Shown here piece by piece: positions 45,009-53,484 of a stretch of DNA of 64,000 nucleotides. The position numbers were made by a program, and so were the translations under genes. The notes below the pieces were generated by a model. That model was not told where the DNA came from. It saw only the letters and a list, made by a program, of their open reading frames with translations, and ran no database searches. The first letter of the stretch is position 1. Each line of letters starts with the position of its first letter. The stretch spans positions 6,075,001 to 6,139,000 of the forward strand of contig NZ_JAZHSD010000001.1 in NCBI RefSeq assembly GCF_036924745.1, given 5' to 3'. Origin of the DNA: Bradyrhizobium sp. AZCC 1693. Lineage in GTDB: Bacteria > Pseudomonadota > Alphaproteobacteria > Rhizobiales > Xanthobacteraceae.

Positions 45009-46406
45009 TTATGCCGGAACGGACCGGTAGGTGACGTGCGGACGAGTTTGCGAGGGCGCGGTGACGCGATGCCGCTCACGCGGCAGCAGCATCGAGATGA
45101 GGATCGCGAACTGCGCGAACTGAATGTTCTTCGACGACAAGCTCACTGAACTCGCCGCGATGATGACGATCAGCAGCACGATGGCCCATGCCGCCGGGTG
45201 TGCGCGGCGCAGCAATTCGACGAAGAAGCAGACCAGTCCGATCGTCAGCAGGATGGTATGGATGAGGCCGAACTGAACGACGGATGAAATCCAGAAGTTT
45301 TCGATGCCGTAGTTGAGGCCGAGCTGCGACTGCAGCGCGTTCGCCCGGACCGGGTTGGGGCCAAGGATCAGTTCATTCCAATCGAAATGCGAGAGCAGGC
45401 TGAAGGTGGCGTAGCGCGCCAGCGTGCTGCCCTTGTCGGAGGAGAAGCGCAGCAGCATCTTGTCGAAAATGCCGAGGTCGAGCGCGGCGAATATGATGGC
45501 GCCGGCGGCAAACAGCACGCAGATGGCGAGGATGGCCGCCGGAAGCGGCATTCGCTTTCCGCGCATCAGGTGGAGCGCTTCGAAGCCGCCGATCAGACCG
45601 ATGACCGCCAGCACCGTGACCAGCGAGGTTCGGCCGCCGAACGCCATCAGCGATGCCAGGCAGAACGCGATCAGCGGCAGCCGCACGAGAATCGGCGGAC
45701 AGATCGCCGGACGAAGCACCAGCGCCAGGACGTAAGCGCCCACGATGCCGGATGCCGTCAGCGGATGGCCGAGCAGCGCCGCGGAGCGCCATTCTCCCAT
45801 CACCACGACGTCGCCGAGCGTCAGCGGGATCAGCCGATGGCCGGAGAAATACTCATAATATCCGAGCACGACGTTCAGCAGGATCGTCAGGTGAATGGCC
45901 CAGACCAGCGGACGCCGTTGCGCAGTCGATAATTGCCACATCACCATCGCGATCAGGATCGGCAGCAGAAATGTGTCGATGATGACCGTGAAGGGACGTT
46001 CGAGCACGATCACCTGGACCAGCAGAAACAGCCAGCACAGCAGGTACGCCAGCAGCAGCTTCGATTCGGAAAACATCCGGTTGATCTCGCCGACCGGGCC
46101 GCGGCTGCGGATCAACAGCAGGGAGAATGCGAGCAGTGTGAAATAGGTGGCGGGATGCAGCTTCTCGTAAAAATTTCCGCCCGCGGTCAAATAGTGGATT
46201 TTCCAGTTGGTCAGGACGGAGGACGAGAGCGTGAAGGTTGCAATGACGGCCAGCAGCATCAAGCCGGTCGCGATCCGTTCGATGTACGCATCGGCACTCG
46301 TGGCGCGCCCAGGTGTATGTGCAGGCCGCACCGCGTCCAATACAAGGGGGCGGCGGCGCATCTGTGCGACGCCTGCCGATCCGTTCAACGGTCCACGCGC
46401 TCTCAC
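45009..46406 (-). CDS. O-antigen-ligase-like polysaccharide polymerase (Wzy/VpsF type)
   Basis: The 465-residue protein has about 11 membrane segments and a long periplasmic loop near residues 290-350 with LARYATFSLLSHFDWNELI. It resembles VpsF and Wzy-like proteins that polymerise flipped repeats. GTG 46406 lies in GTGA, overlapping the autokinase stop. It is placed exactly where Wzy is expected, between Wzc and the transferase genes. Confidence 0.83.
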   Translation of the reverse strand: MRARGPLNGSAGVAQMRRRPLVLDAVRPAHTPGRATSADAYIERIATGLMLLAVIATFTLSSSVLTNWKIHYLTAGGNFYEKLHPATYFTLLAFSLLLIRSRGPVGEINRMFSESKLLLAYLLCWLFLLVQVIVLERPFTVIIDTFLLPILIAMVMWQLSTAQRRPLVWAIHLTILLNVVLGYYEYFSGHRLIPLTLGDVVVMGEWRSAALLGHPLTASGIVGAYVLALVLRPAICPPILVRLPLIAFCLASLMAFGGRTSLVTVLAVIGLIGGFEALHLMRGKRMPLPAAILAICVLFAAGAIIFAALDLGIFDKMLLRFSSDKGSTLARYATFSLLSHFDWNELILGPNPVRANALQSQLGLNYGIENFWISSVVQFGLIHTILLTIGLVCFFVELLRRAHPAAWAIVLLIVIIAASSVSLSSKNIQFAQFAILISMLLPRERHRVTAPSQTRPHVTYRSVPA

Positions 46407-48715
46407 CGCGCCGCTCCGGCATGAAGGCTCGCGGCGCCGTACGGCTTGAGATAGGCCGAGCTGCGGTAATAGTCATAGAACTGCAGGCGGCTGAGATCGA
46501 CGCGGGTCAACACCGTGCCCATGACCCGGTCGCGGACCGGGGACAGCAGATCCATGGCATGGGACACCACTTCGCCGGGCGTCTGGTCCCAGGCCATCGC
46601 CAGAATGATGCGATCGGCCAGTTCGGCGAGCGCGCGGCCATCGACCAGCGGCACCAGCGGCGGCGAGTCGATCACGATCAGTTCATAGCGGTGACGGAAA
46701 TGATCGAGAACGTCGACGATCCGGTCGGAGAACATCAGCTCCGTGATGTATTCGACCTCCTTGATCCTGGTCGACGGCAGAATCGAAAGCCCGGTGCTGG
46801 GATCCACCAGAATGGTGTGTTCCGGCGCGGTCTGGCCGATTGCGACTTCCAGCAGGCCGGCGTCGGCGCGCGGGCATAGCGAGCGCGTCACTTGCGGATT
46901 GCGGAGGTCGCCATCGATGAGGAGCGTCCGGATGCCGAGCATGGCCAGCGATTGCGCAAGATTGATCGAGAGCGTGGTCTTGCCCTCGCTGTCGAGCGCG
47001 GAGGTGACTTGCACGACCTTCACTGGCTGCGAGCGCATCGTCCGTTGCAGCGCAAGGCGAACGGCCCGGATCGCTTCGGCGAAGAACGTGCCGGGTTCGT
47101 CGATCGCGTAGCGCGTCAAAGGCGGCTGCAACGGCGCCGGCAGCAACTTCGTGTTCTTCGGATCGTAGCGGCCGAGTTCGTTGCGTCCGCGCCGGGCGAG
47201 ACGGGCCAACTCGCGCGCGCCGACCAGCGGGACCGCGGCAAGCGCCGGTACGCCCGAAATGGCTTCGGCCTGTTCGAGCGTCTTGATGCGGCCGTCGAGA
47301 TAGTCGGCGAGAAACGCCAGCACGCTGCCTGCGCCGAGACCGAGCATCAGCGCAAGACCAAGGATCAGCATCGTCTTGGGAGAGGACGGCCTGATCGGAA
47401 TGCTGGCCTTGGTGACGATCCGGGAATCCGGCATCTCCAGGCTCTCTTGCGCCGTCGTTTCCTTGGAGCGCGCCAGATAGGATTCATACTGCGTGCGATT
47501 GGCCTCGGCCTCGCGCTGCAGTTCGCGCAGGCGCACCTGCGCCTGGCCTGAGGAGGTGGACACGCCCTGGAGCTGGTCGAGACTTTGCTGCAGCGACGCC
47601 TCGCGGGAGCGTGCCACGTCGTAATCGTGCTTGGTGCTCTCCAGTATTCGCCGGATTTCCTCGTTGATCAGTTTTTGGGTATCGCGCCGCTGCGCCCGCA
47701 CATTGGCGACGAGCGGATGACGCGCGCCGTATTTGCTCGCCAAATCGGCTTCGTTCTTGGCGATGTCGGCATATTGGGTACGCAATTTCGTGATCATTTC
47801 CGAGGAAATCGCCGCGTTGATGCCGCCGGGATCGCCACCTGACTTCGCGATATCCTGCACCTGCTCGTATTTCGCCCGCGCTTCCGCCGTTTGCGCGCGC
47901 CCGGCGATCAGCTTGCTGTTGAGGTCGGTGATCTGCTGGTCGTTGAGCGTAACGCCCTGGGAAACCGTCAGATTGTTGGCGGAACGAAAGTCCTCGACTG
48001 CCTTTTCGGAAGCGACCACTCTGGACTTCAAGTCATCGATCTGGCCATTGAGCCAGGTCGCCGCAATGCGCGTGGCGTCGTATTTGGCGCGAACCTGCTC
48101 GTCGAAATAGGCGTCCGCAATCGCGTTGGCGATGGTTGCGGCTTTCTGCGGCGATTCCGAACTGATGGCGATGTCGACGAGGAAGGTGGTGCCCTGCCGC
48201 GTGACCTTCATTCGCTTCTGAAGGATTTCGACCGATCGCGCTTTGGCGGCGTCTTCCGGGCTGGCTCCGTCGCTCGGGCCGCTGCTGGCGAACAGCCGCT
48301 TGATCGGATCGAGTAGGCTGGGTTTTGGTGTGAATTCCTCGTCCTCCGTCAGCTTCAGCTTGCCGACGACGCGCGTCAGGATCGCGACCGACTGGATCAG
48401 CAGCGTCTGGCTTTCGATGGTGGCGTCATCCGTGCCGAAGTTCGACAGCACGGATTGGTTGGTCTCTACGACGCTGGCGCGGCGCGGGTCGACCAGCACG
48501 GTCGACGTCGCCGTATATAGAGTGGTGGCGAACAACAAATAGGTCAGCGCCAGCCCGAGCAGGGTGGCGGCCGGCAGTACCACCATCCTGTAGCGGCGGC
48601 GCAGGATGCGGCCCATCTCGCGCAGATCGACGGTCGGATACTGCCAGCCTTCCGCGGGGCGGCTGACAGGCTCGTCGGGGATCACATAGGGCAGGTCAGA
48701 ATTGCGCTGTAACAT
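46403..48715 (-). CDS. Wzc/ExoP-type tyrosine autokinase and chain-length protein
   Basis: The 770-residue protein couples a Wzz/GNVR periplasmic part (membrane helices near 42-62 and 440-465, long coiled coil about 190-410) to a cytoplasmic BY-kinase. The kinase has Walker A ALDSEGKTTLSINLA (about 560), Walker A' LLIDGDLRNP and Walker B LIVIDSPPLVPLV. The C-terminus carries a tyrosine cluster (YDYYRSSAYLKPY) for autophosphorylation. It controls polymer length and export with the outer-membrane export protein. Start ATG 48715 lies within the end of the barrel gene. Confidence 0.93.
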   Translation of the reverse strand: MLQRNSDLPYVIPDEPVSRPAEGWQYPTVDLREMGRILRRRYRMVVLPAATLLGLALTYLLFATTLYTATSTVLVDPRRASVVETNQSVLSNFGTDDATIESQTLLIQSVAILTRVVGKLKLTEDEEFTPKPSLLDPIKRLFASSGPSDGASPEDAAKARSVEILQKRMKVTRQGTTFLVDIAISSESPQKAATIANAIADAYFDEQVRAKYDATRIAATWLNGQIDDLKSRVVASEKAVEDFRSANNLTVSQGVTLNDQQITDLNSKLIAGRAQTAEARAKYEQVQDIAKSGGDPGGINAAISSEMITKLRTQYADIAKNEADLASKYGARHPLVANVRAQRRDTQKLINEEIRRILESTKHDYDVARSREASLQQSLDQLQGVSTSSGQAQVRLRELQREAEANRTQYESYLARSKETTAQESLEMPDSRIVTKASIPIRPSSPKTMLILGLALMLGLGAGSVLAFLADYLDGRIKTLEQAEAISGVPALAAVPLVGARELARLARRGRNELGRYDPKNTKLLPAPLQPPLTRYAIDEPGTFFAEAIRAVRLALQRTMRSQPVKVVQVTSALDSEGKTTLSINLAQSLAMLGIRTLLIDGDLRNPQVTRSLCPRADAGLLEVAIGQTAPEHTILVDPSTGLSILPSTRIKEVEYITELMFSDRIVDVLDHFRHRYELIVIDSPPLVPLVDGRALAELADRIILAMAWDQTPGEVVSHAMDLLSPVRDRVMGTVLTRVDLSRLQFYDYYRSSAYLKPYGAASLHAGAAR

Positions 48716-50123
48716 TCATGCCTACCAAGTGTTTGTCGAAGGTGAAGGCGGGGAGGTCGCTGTCACGCTTGGTGTAGCGGTAGTAGGCGGATACGGCCGC
48801 GAAGCGATTGACGAGATATTTGACGCGGGTGTCCGATGTCAGCACGTTATCCCTGCGGAGCTGGCCGAAGAACTTGTCGTTCTCGTAGCCGCCGGCGAGC
48901 GAGACGATGATGTTGCGCCGCAGTTCGTAATCGAGGCCGAGTTGAACGGCGTTGGCGAGCACGCCGGTGGCGCTGGTGTCGGAGGTTTGCGTGACGATCT
49001 GCTCGGCATTGAAATGCACGTCGAGCAGGCGTGTGGGACGCCATGTCAGCCGCGCGCGGTAGGAAGGACCCTCGATGTTGCCGATCGACGGATCGTCGAA
49101 ACGCTGCTGGACATAGCCGGCGCCGAATTCGCCGGTGATCAGGTTGCCCAGCCCGACCGTGATTCCGGACAGCGCGCGATACCCCTGCGAGTCCAGCGTG
49201 TGGCCCGGCGTTCCCTTGATGTCGCGCTGATTGCCTTCCACGCCGCCGAACCAGCCGAGGGTGGACGAGATCGCATAGTCGATCCGGCTGTGGAGTGCGT
49301 AGATCTGCCCGTCGCGGGCATCCTGGTTGATGACGGTGCCGTCCTGTGCGCGCGTCGATCCGTAGTCGTAGGAATCGGTTCGGAAGCCGACCGATGTGGT
49401 CAGCCGGTTGAACTCCTTGCGCAGCGTGAGGTCGCCGGACATCAGATTGTACGGCGTCGGCGATATGGCGTTGCCGGGCGAACTGACCGTGCCGACGCCT
49501 TCGTTCAGATGCGCGATCTGAAAATTGCCCAGCAGCATCGTATCGTTCGTGATGTCCAGCCAGCCGTTGCCCTTCAGGCTGGCGTTGGTCTGGTTCAGGC
49601 TCGAAAACTGGCTATACGCCGTCGACTGCGCATCCAGCTTCAGGTCGAGACCGTGCCGCCCCCATAACGAGTGCGCGCGCAGGGTCGGCTCGATCACCGC
49701 CGCGATATCGGAGCGCTGGGCGGTGCCCGAAGCAAAGACGTTGCTGTCGTAAAAGCTGCCGGCGGTCAGCGACGGGTTGAACATCCAGGAACCCGAGCGA
49801 ATGCCGACGGGTTCATAGCCAGGCTGTTGCCGCTGCTTCACCGGCATGTCCTCGGGCGGAATCTCTTCGCGGTTGTCCGGATCGGTCCTGTCAGGCAGCG
49901 TTGACGGTTCGAAGATTTTTTGTGCGTTCCAGGGCGAAGCGAATTCTCCGTTGGTCCACGGAATGGCCTGCGCATTCGCTGACGATCCAAGACCCAAAAG
50001 GATTGCAGCTGCCGGAGCCGGCAAGAGGCTGAAGCGGCCTCTGCCGGGCACGCGTATGGAACGGAATCGCTCTGCGCTTCCTTCCGATGCATTCAGCCAT
50101 GCAAGTGCCAACTCGGATCCCAT
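48696..50123 (-). CDS. Outer-membrane beta-barrel protein of the polysaccharide locus
   Basis: The 475-residue protein has an extended N-terminus ending in a hydrophobic signal (LLPAPAAAILLGLGSSANAQ), a short linker and repeated amphipathic strands (for example LRKEFNRLTTSVGFRTDSYDY) ending in a terminal Phe (NVTAQF), typical of BamA substrates. This resembles the BBP2-type barrel seen with rhizobial and Bradyrhizobium exopolysaccharide genes. ATG 50123 is chosen over upstream starts because the earlier residues carry no signal. First gene of the main operon. Confidence 0.83.
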   Translation of the reverse strand: MGSELALAWLNASEGSAERFRSIRVPGRGRFSLLPAPAAAILLGLGSSANAQAIPWTNGEFASPWNAQKIFEPSTLPDRTDPDNREEIPPEDMPVKQRQQPGYEPVGIRSGSWMFNPSLTAGSFYDSNVFASGTAQRSDIAAVIEPTLRAHSLWGRHGLDLKLDAQSTAYSQFSSLNQTNASLKGNGWLDITNDTMLLGNFQIAHLNEGVGTVSSPGNAISPTPYNLMSGDLTLRKEFNRLTTSVGFRTDSYDYGSTRAQDGTVINQDARDGQIYALHSRIDYAISSTLGWFGGVEGNQRDIKGTPGHTLDSQGYRALSGITVGLGNLITGEFGAGYVQQRFDDPSIGNIEGPSYRARLTWRPTRLLDVHFNAEQIVTQTSDTSATGVLANAVQLGLDYELRRNIIVSLAGGYENDKFFGQLRRDNVLTSDTRVKYLVNRFAAVSAYYRYTKRDSDLPAFTFDKHLVGMNVTAQF

Positions 50124-50318
50124 CACCCATCCCTTGCGGGAACGCGAAGGCGGCGAACACTTGACAGGCGAAGCCCATCGCTCAGAAAATGATCGTCGAC
50201 TGCGCATTAGAAAGGCATGCCTCATACTCGGTACGCGGGCGCAAGGTTTTTGAGTTGTGAGATTGAAGTGATGCGCTCGCTTGCAACGCGCCTTGCCGGA
50301 AAAAGTTTTCCTCGCGCC

Positions 50319-50332
50319 GCAAAATATTTTGC
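50319..50332. promoter_or_regulatory. AT-rich palindrome upstream of the barrel gene
   Basis: GCAAAATATTTTGC is a perfect 14-bp palindrome in the 291-base gap (50124-50414) between the barrel gene and the export gene, about 195 bases upstream of the former. A partial second copy, GCAAAATGC, follows it. It may bind a repressor of exopolysaccharide synthesis; identity is unknown. No other structure is evident in the gap. Confidence 0.35.
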
Positions 50333-50414
50333 ATCGCAAAATGCTGTGACGACAACGCAACACAACGTCGTCATCCGCACGCGAGCGGCATGCACCTCAT
50401 CTGGTTCCGCGACG

Positions 50415-51005
50415 CTAGAAGTAGCGTTCCGGAATCCGAATGTTGTCGCCCGGATAAACCGGAACAGGAGCATCGAGAGGCAGGATCTCTTCTGCGCCGG
50501 CGCCTGAGCGGCGCAGAAAGACCTTGTTCTCGTTGGCGCGATACGTGAATCCGCCGGCGCTTGCGACCGCGTCCAGGACCGTCAGCCCATTGCGATACGG
50601 GTATTCACCGCTCTTCTTGACTTCGCCAAGAATGTAATACGGGCGATACTGCGCGATCTCGACGTTCACGCGCGGATCGCGCACGATTCCCTTTGCAAGC
50701 GCGGATGCGATCGATTTCTCGAGCTGCCGCGTCGTGGCGCCCGCAGCCTTTATATGGCCGGCGAGTGGAATCGAGACCTGACCGCCGTTGTCGATTTCAT
50801 ACTCGCCCGTGATGTCAGATTCGCCGTAGACCTTCAGCCTGATCCGGTCGTTCGGGCCGAGAATGTAACGCTCCGCAGACGCTGCGGATGGCGGCGTCTG
50901 TGCTGAAGCGTGAAACGAAAGACCGGCACTGATGCCGGTAATCGCAAGGACGACGAAAAGAAGAAAGCGAAGCGTCGGGCCGGCGCTGAACGACCGTTGC
51001 TGCAT
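50415..51005 (-). CDS. Polysaccharide export protein (Wza family)
   Basis: The 196-residue protein has an N-terminal signal (FLLFVVLAITGISAGLSFHASAQ), a Poly_export domain (YILGPNDRIRLKVYGESD, about residues 47-64) and a SLBB domain (YYILGEVKKSGEYPYRNG, about 120-137). It forms the outer-membrane or periplasmic export channel. It is short, as ExoF-like proteins often are, without a C-terminal helix. GGAG before ATG 51005. Confidence 0.9.
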   Translation of the reverse strand: MQQRSFSAGPTLRFLLFVVLAITGISAGLSFHASAQTPPSAASAERYILGPNDRIRLKVYGESDITGEYEIDNGGQVSIPLAGHIKAAGATTRQLEKSIASALAKGIVRDPRVNVEIAQYRPYYILGEVKKSGEYPYRNGLTVLDAVASAGGFTYRANENKVFLRRSGAGAEEILPLDAPVPVYPGDNIRIPERYF

Positions 51006-51103
51006 GGCTGCATCTCCGTGAATGCATGTACAGCCGCTGATCATAAATAAGCAAACACGGCAAAAGAATGTGATGCAGGAGTTCCATCTGCCCAAGATGG
51101 GCG

Positions 51104-51152
51104 CACGCGGTCACAAGTCATTGCATGCGTGTTACAAGATATGCGTGTCACA
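51104..51152. promoter_or_regulatory. Three direct repeats upstream of the export gene
   Basis: Read on the minus strand, TGTGACACGCAT (51152-51141), TGTAACACGCAT (51136-51125) and TGTGACCGCGTG (51115-51104) are spaced 16 and 21 bases apart, 100-150 bases upstream of the export gene start. They overlap the end of the phosphatase gene. They suggest a regulator that binds direct repeats. Confidence 0.4.
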
Positions 51153-51882
51153 GGAAAAGGATCGTTGATCCTTCGATCGCAATGCAGGTCAAGGTTCCTG
51201 TTCGCCAGGCGCAAGTATCGATATTGATTCGGTTAGAGCGAATGTCTGGATGTGGCACCGGCGTATGACCGTGCACGACGAACCGTTCGTGGTTCCGCGT
51301 GCAGTCGAGGAACTCATCACGGATCCAGATCAGATCATTGGCGTCCTGATGCTCGATCGGAACGCCCGGACGAATGCCCGCATGCACGAACAGGAAATCG
51401 CCGCAACTGAACCGGTTGCGCAGGCATTGCATGACCAATTCGTGTGCACGCGGGAACACGTCGAGAAAGCGGCGATGCACATCGCTTGCCGTTTCGGTTC
51501 CGTCGTGCAGCTCGACACCATAGGACGCAAGTGTCTGCATGCCGCCCAGTTGCTGCCAGTATTGCAGGATGGCCGGGTCCTGCAGAAAACCTTCCATCAC
51601 AGCTTCGTGGTTGCCGCGCAGGCACACCGCGCCATTGGCGACGAGCCGCACCGCGAGCAGATCGAGCACCGCTCTCGAGTGCGGTCCGCGATCAATATAG
51701 TCGCCGAGATAGACTTCGACCGCATGCGCGATCGGCCTGCGCCGTATGTCGTCGTCGATGCGAGCAATTATTTCGCTCAGCAAATCGGCGCGGCCGTGGA
51801 TGTCACCGACCGCGTAGATGCGTGTATCCGCGGGCGCTGAAGCGGAAATGGAGCGCGATGGTGCCGCAGATGCTCGGTTCAT
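51148..51882 (-). CDS. PPP-family metallophosphoesterase (PrpA/lambda-phosphatase-like)
   Basis: The 244-residue phosphatase has all PPP motifs: GDIHGRAD (about residue 27), LGDYIDRGPH (about 59), LRGNHEAVM (about 89), a His in FVHAGIRPG (about 164) and VHGHTPVPH (about 202). Such enzymes remove phosphate from Ser, Thr or Tyr, or from nucleotides. Position beside the export gene suggests a partner for the tyrosine autokinase, since no Wzb-type phosphatase is seen here. Confidence 0.88.
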   Translation of the reverse strand: MNRASAAPSRSISASAPADTRIYAVGDIHGRADLLSEIIARIDDDIRRRPIAHAVEVYLGDYIDRGPHSRAVLDLLAVRLVANGAVCLRGNHEAVMEGFLQDPAILQYWQQLGGMQTLASYGVELHDGTETASDVHRRFLDVFPRAHELVMQCLRNRFSCGDFLFVHAGIRPGVPIEHQDANDLIWIRDEFLDCTRNHERFVVHGHTPVPHPDIRSNRINIDTCAWRTGTLTCIAIEGSTILFL

Positions 51883-51950
51883 GATCTGCGATGTCGATCA
51901 TGGAACCGGGTGACGGTCAATCCATCACGCAACACAGCAAGGTGAAGTGT

Positions 51951-52094
51951 CTAGAAAAAGAGCAGGCGAATCAGGATGACGATCGCAATCCATGCGATCG
52001 CGTTCCCGATGATGATTCGGTTCCTGAGACAGCGGTCAGGCAGCAACCTGTCATGTTGCACCAGCGCGCGGCTGTGCAGACGTTCGGCCATCAT
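51951..52094 (-). CDS. Predicted 47-residue single-pass membrane protein
   Basis: GGGGAGGCGCCC precedes tandem ATGs (52094 and 52091). The short frame has a basic N-terminus and a C-terminal membrane helix (IIIGNAIAWIAIVILIRLLFF). The strong ribosome-binding site and the helix support a real gene; no family is recognised. Confidence 0.5.
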   Translation of the reverse strand: MMAERLHSRALVQHDRLLPDRCLRNRIIIGNAIAWIAIVILIRLLFF

Positions 52095-52672
52095 GGGCGC
52101 CTCCCCGGAATTGTTCCGCGAAGTGGACGGCTCGCGAATCGCGGCCGTCTTTGTTTCCTCCGAAGCCTGACGGGCCATCGGCCAATGCGTGCGCCTCAAT
52201 CACAGGCTCTTGCAAAGTCTCGCGTAAGGCTGTGGCGGATCGCTTCGGCTTTCGATGAACAGGCTCGTTCAAGACAACGACGTGACAGCGATTTGTTGCC
52301 ACTGCCGTGACGCTGCGTTCGTTCAATTGAAATGTCGAGAATCGGACAGGCGATTTTGTTCCGCGATTTTCGATTATGCATAGCAGCATCGAATCACGCG
52401 CAACCCATTAACCCGGCAAATCGAAACTAAGCGCTTCCGAACAAACCAGAATATCGCGTCGCACAAATCACGGTAAAGATTCCGTTGCGGCGCTGCGTGC
52501 GAGATTTTCGCTTTCGCGCCAAATTTCGCTCAAGATTGTGGAAAGTCTTACCGACCTGCGAGCGTTTGCGCTCGCGGCGAGTGCCGACGTTCGCCGCTGC
52601 GAAATCGTCACGCGCCGTGCCGAGCATTCGAATGTGCTCGATCATAGTCCGGTTCCAGCAGAGAGGAGAGTC
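52095..52672. other. Long leader/intergenic region before the initiating transferase
   Basis: Over 570 bases separate the small membrane protein from the ExoY-like gene. I see no gene with family resemblance. The region must carry the plus-strand promoter for the sugar-transferase to epimerase operon. In-frame ATG 52538 exists but is not needed. Confidence 0.4.
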
Positions 52673-53437
52673 ATGGCCTCGATCGTGACAGCCAACTTCG
52701 ATCGGAACAACGTCACGCCGATCCGGAGAGAGCGAACCCAGATATCGGTCCGTCCTGTCGAGTTTGCCGGCGGCAGTACGCGTGGCGCGTACCGAGGCCG
52801 CCGGCGTTCGCGCCGTGTCGCGCGGACTGAACCGTCGTCGTCGATCGCAAAGCGCATTTTCGATATCGCCGCGGCAAGCGGCGCATTGCTGTTTTTCGCG
52901 CCTCTCCTGATCGCGATTGCGGTCGCGATCAAGGTGACGTCGCCGGGTCCGGTGCTGTTCTTTCAATACCGCTACGGCTATCGAAACCGTCGCTTCAAGA
53001 TCTACAAGTTCCGTACCATGCGCAACGATGCCGGCGACGTGCGCGGCGTAAGGCAGACCATCCAGGGTGACGCACGCGTGACGCCGGTGGGCCGAATTCT
53101 GCGCAGAACCAGCCTCGATGAAATCCCGCAACTGTTCAACGTGATCAAGGGCGATATGTCGCTGGTCGGGCCGCGGCCGCATGTGCCGGGGATGCTGGCC
53201 GTGGACCTGCCTTACGAAGACCTCGTGCCATACTATTTTCAGCGCCACACGGCGCGGCCGGGCATCACCGGGCTCGCGCAGGTCAACGGCTGCAGGGGAA
53301 GCACGGCCGAGTTCGGGCCAGCTATTTCGCGGATCGATTACGACCTCCATTACATCGAGAAGTGGTCGTTGCGCATGGACGTCATGATCATCATCCGCAC
53401 CATCCGCAAGGAATTCCTGTCGGGAAGCGGATTTTGA
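52673..53437 (+). CDS. Initiating sugar-phosphate transferase (ExoY/WbaP-like)
   Basis: The 254-residue PHPT-family enzyme transfers the first sugar-1-phosphate to undecaprenyl phosphate. It has the hydrophobic re-entrant helix ([20 protein letters not shown], about residues 64-83), [26 protein letters not shown], the catalytic Asp-Glu of [14 protein letters not shown] and [20 protein letters not shown] precedes ATG 52673; the upstream ATG (52538) would add 45 odd residues. It probably uses UDP-glucose or UDP-galactose. Confidence 0.92.
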   Translation: MASIVTANFDRNNVTPIRRERTQISVRPVEFAGGSTRGAYRGRRRSRRVARTEPSSSIAKRIFDIAAASGALLFFAPLLIAIAVAIKVTSPGPVLFFQYRYGYRNRRFKIYKFRTMRNDAGDVRGVRQTIQGDARVTPVGRILRRTSLDEIPQLFNVIKGDMSLVGPRPHVPGMLAVDLPYEDLVPYYFQRHTARPGITGLAQVNGCRGSTAEFGPAISRIDYDLHYIEKWSLRMDVMIIIRTIRKEFLSGSGF

Positions 53438-53484
53438 CCAGCCGCAACGTCAAAACATCGCAACAAAAATCGAAGGACCATGCA

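Noticed and set aside
52427..53350. Long open frame antisense to the initiating transferase
   Set aside because: The plus-strand frame carries all ExoY-family motifs; the antisense frame is a high-GC shadow with no family resemblance and no ribosome-binding site.
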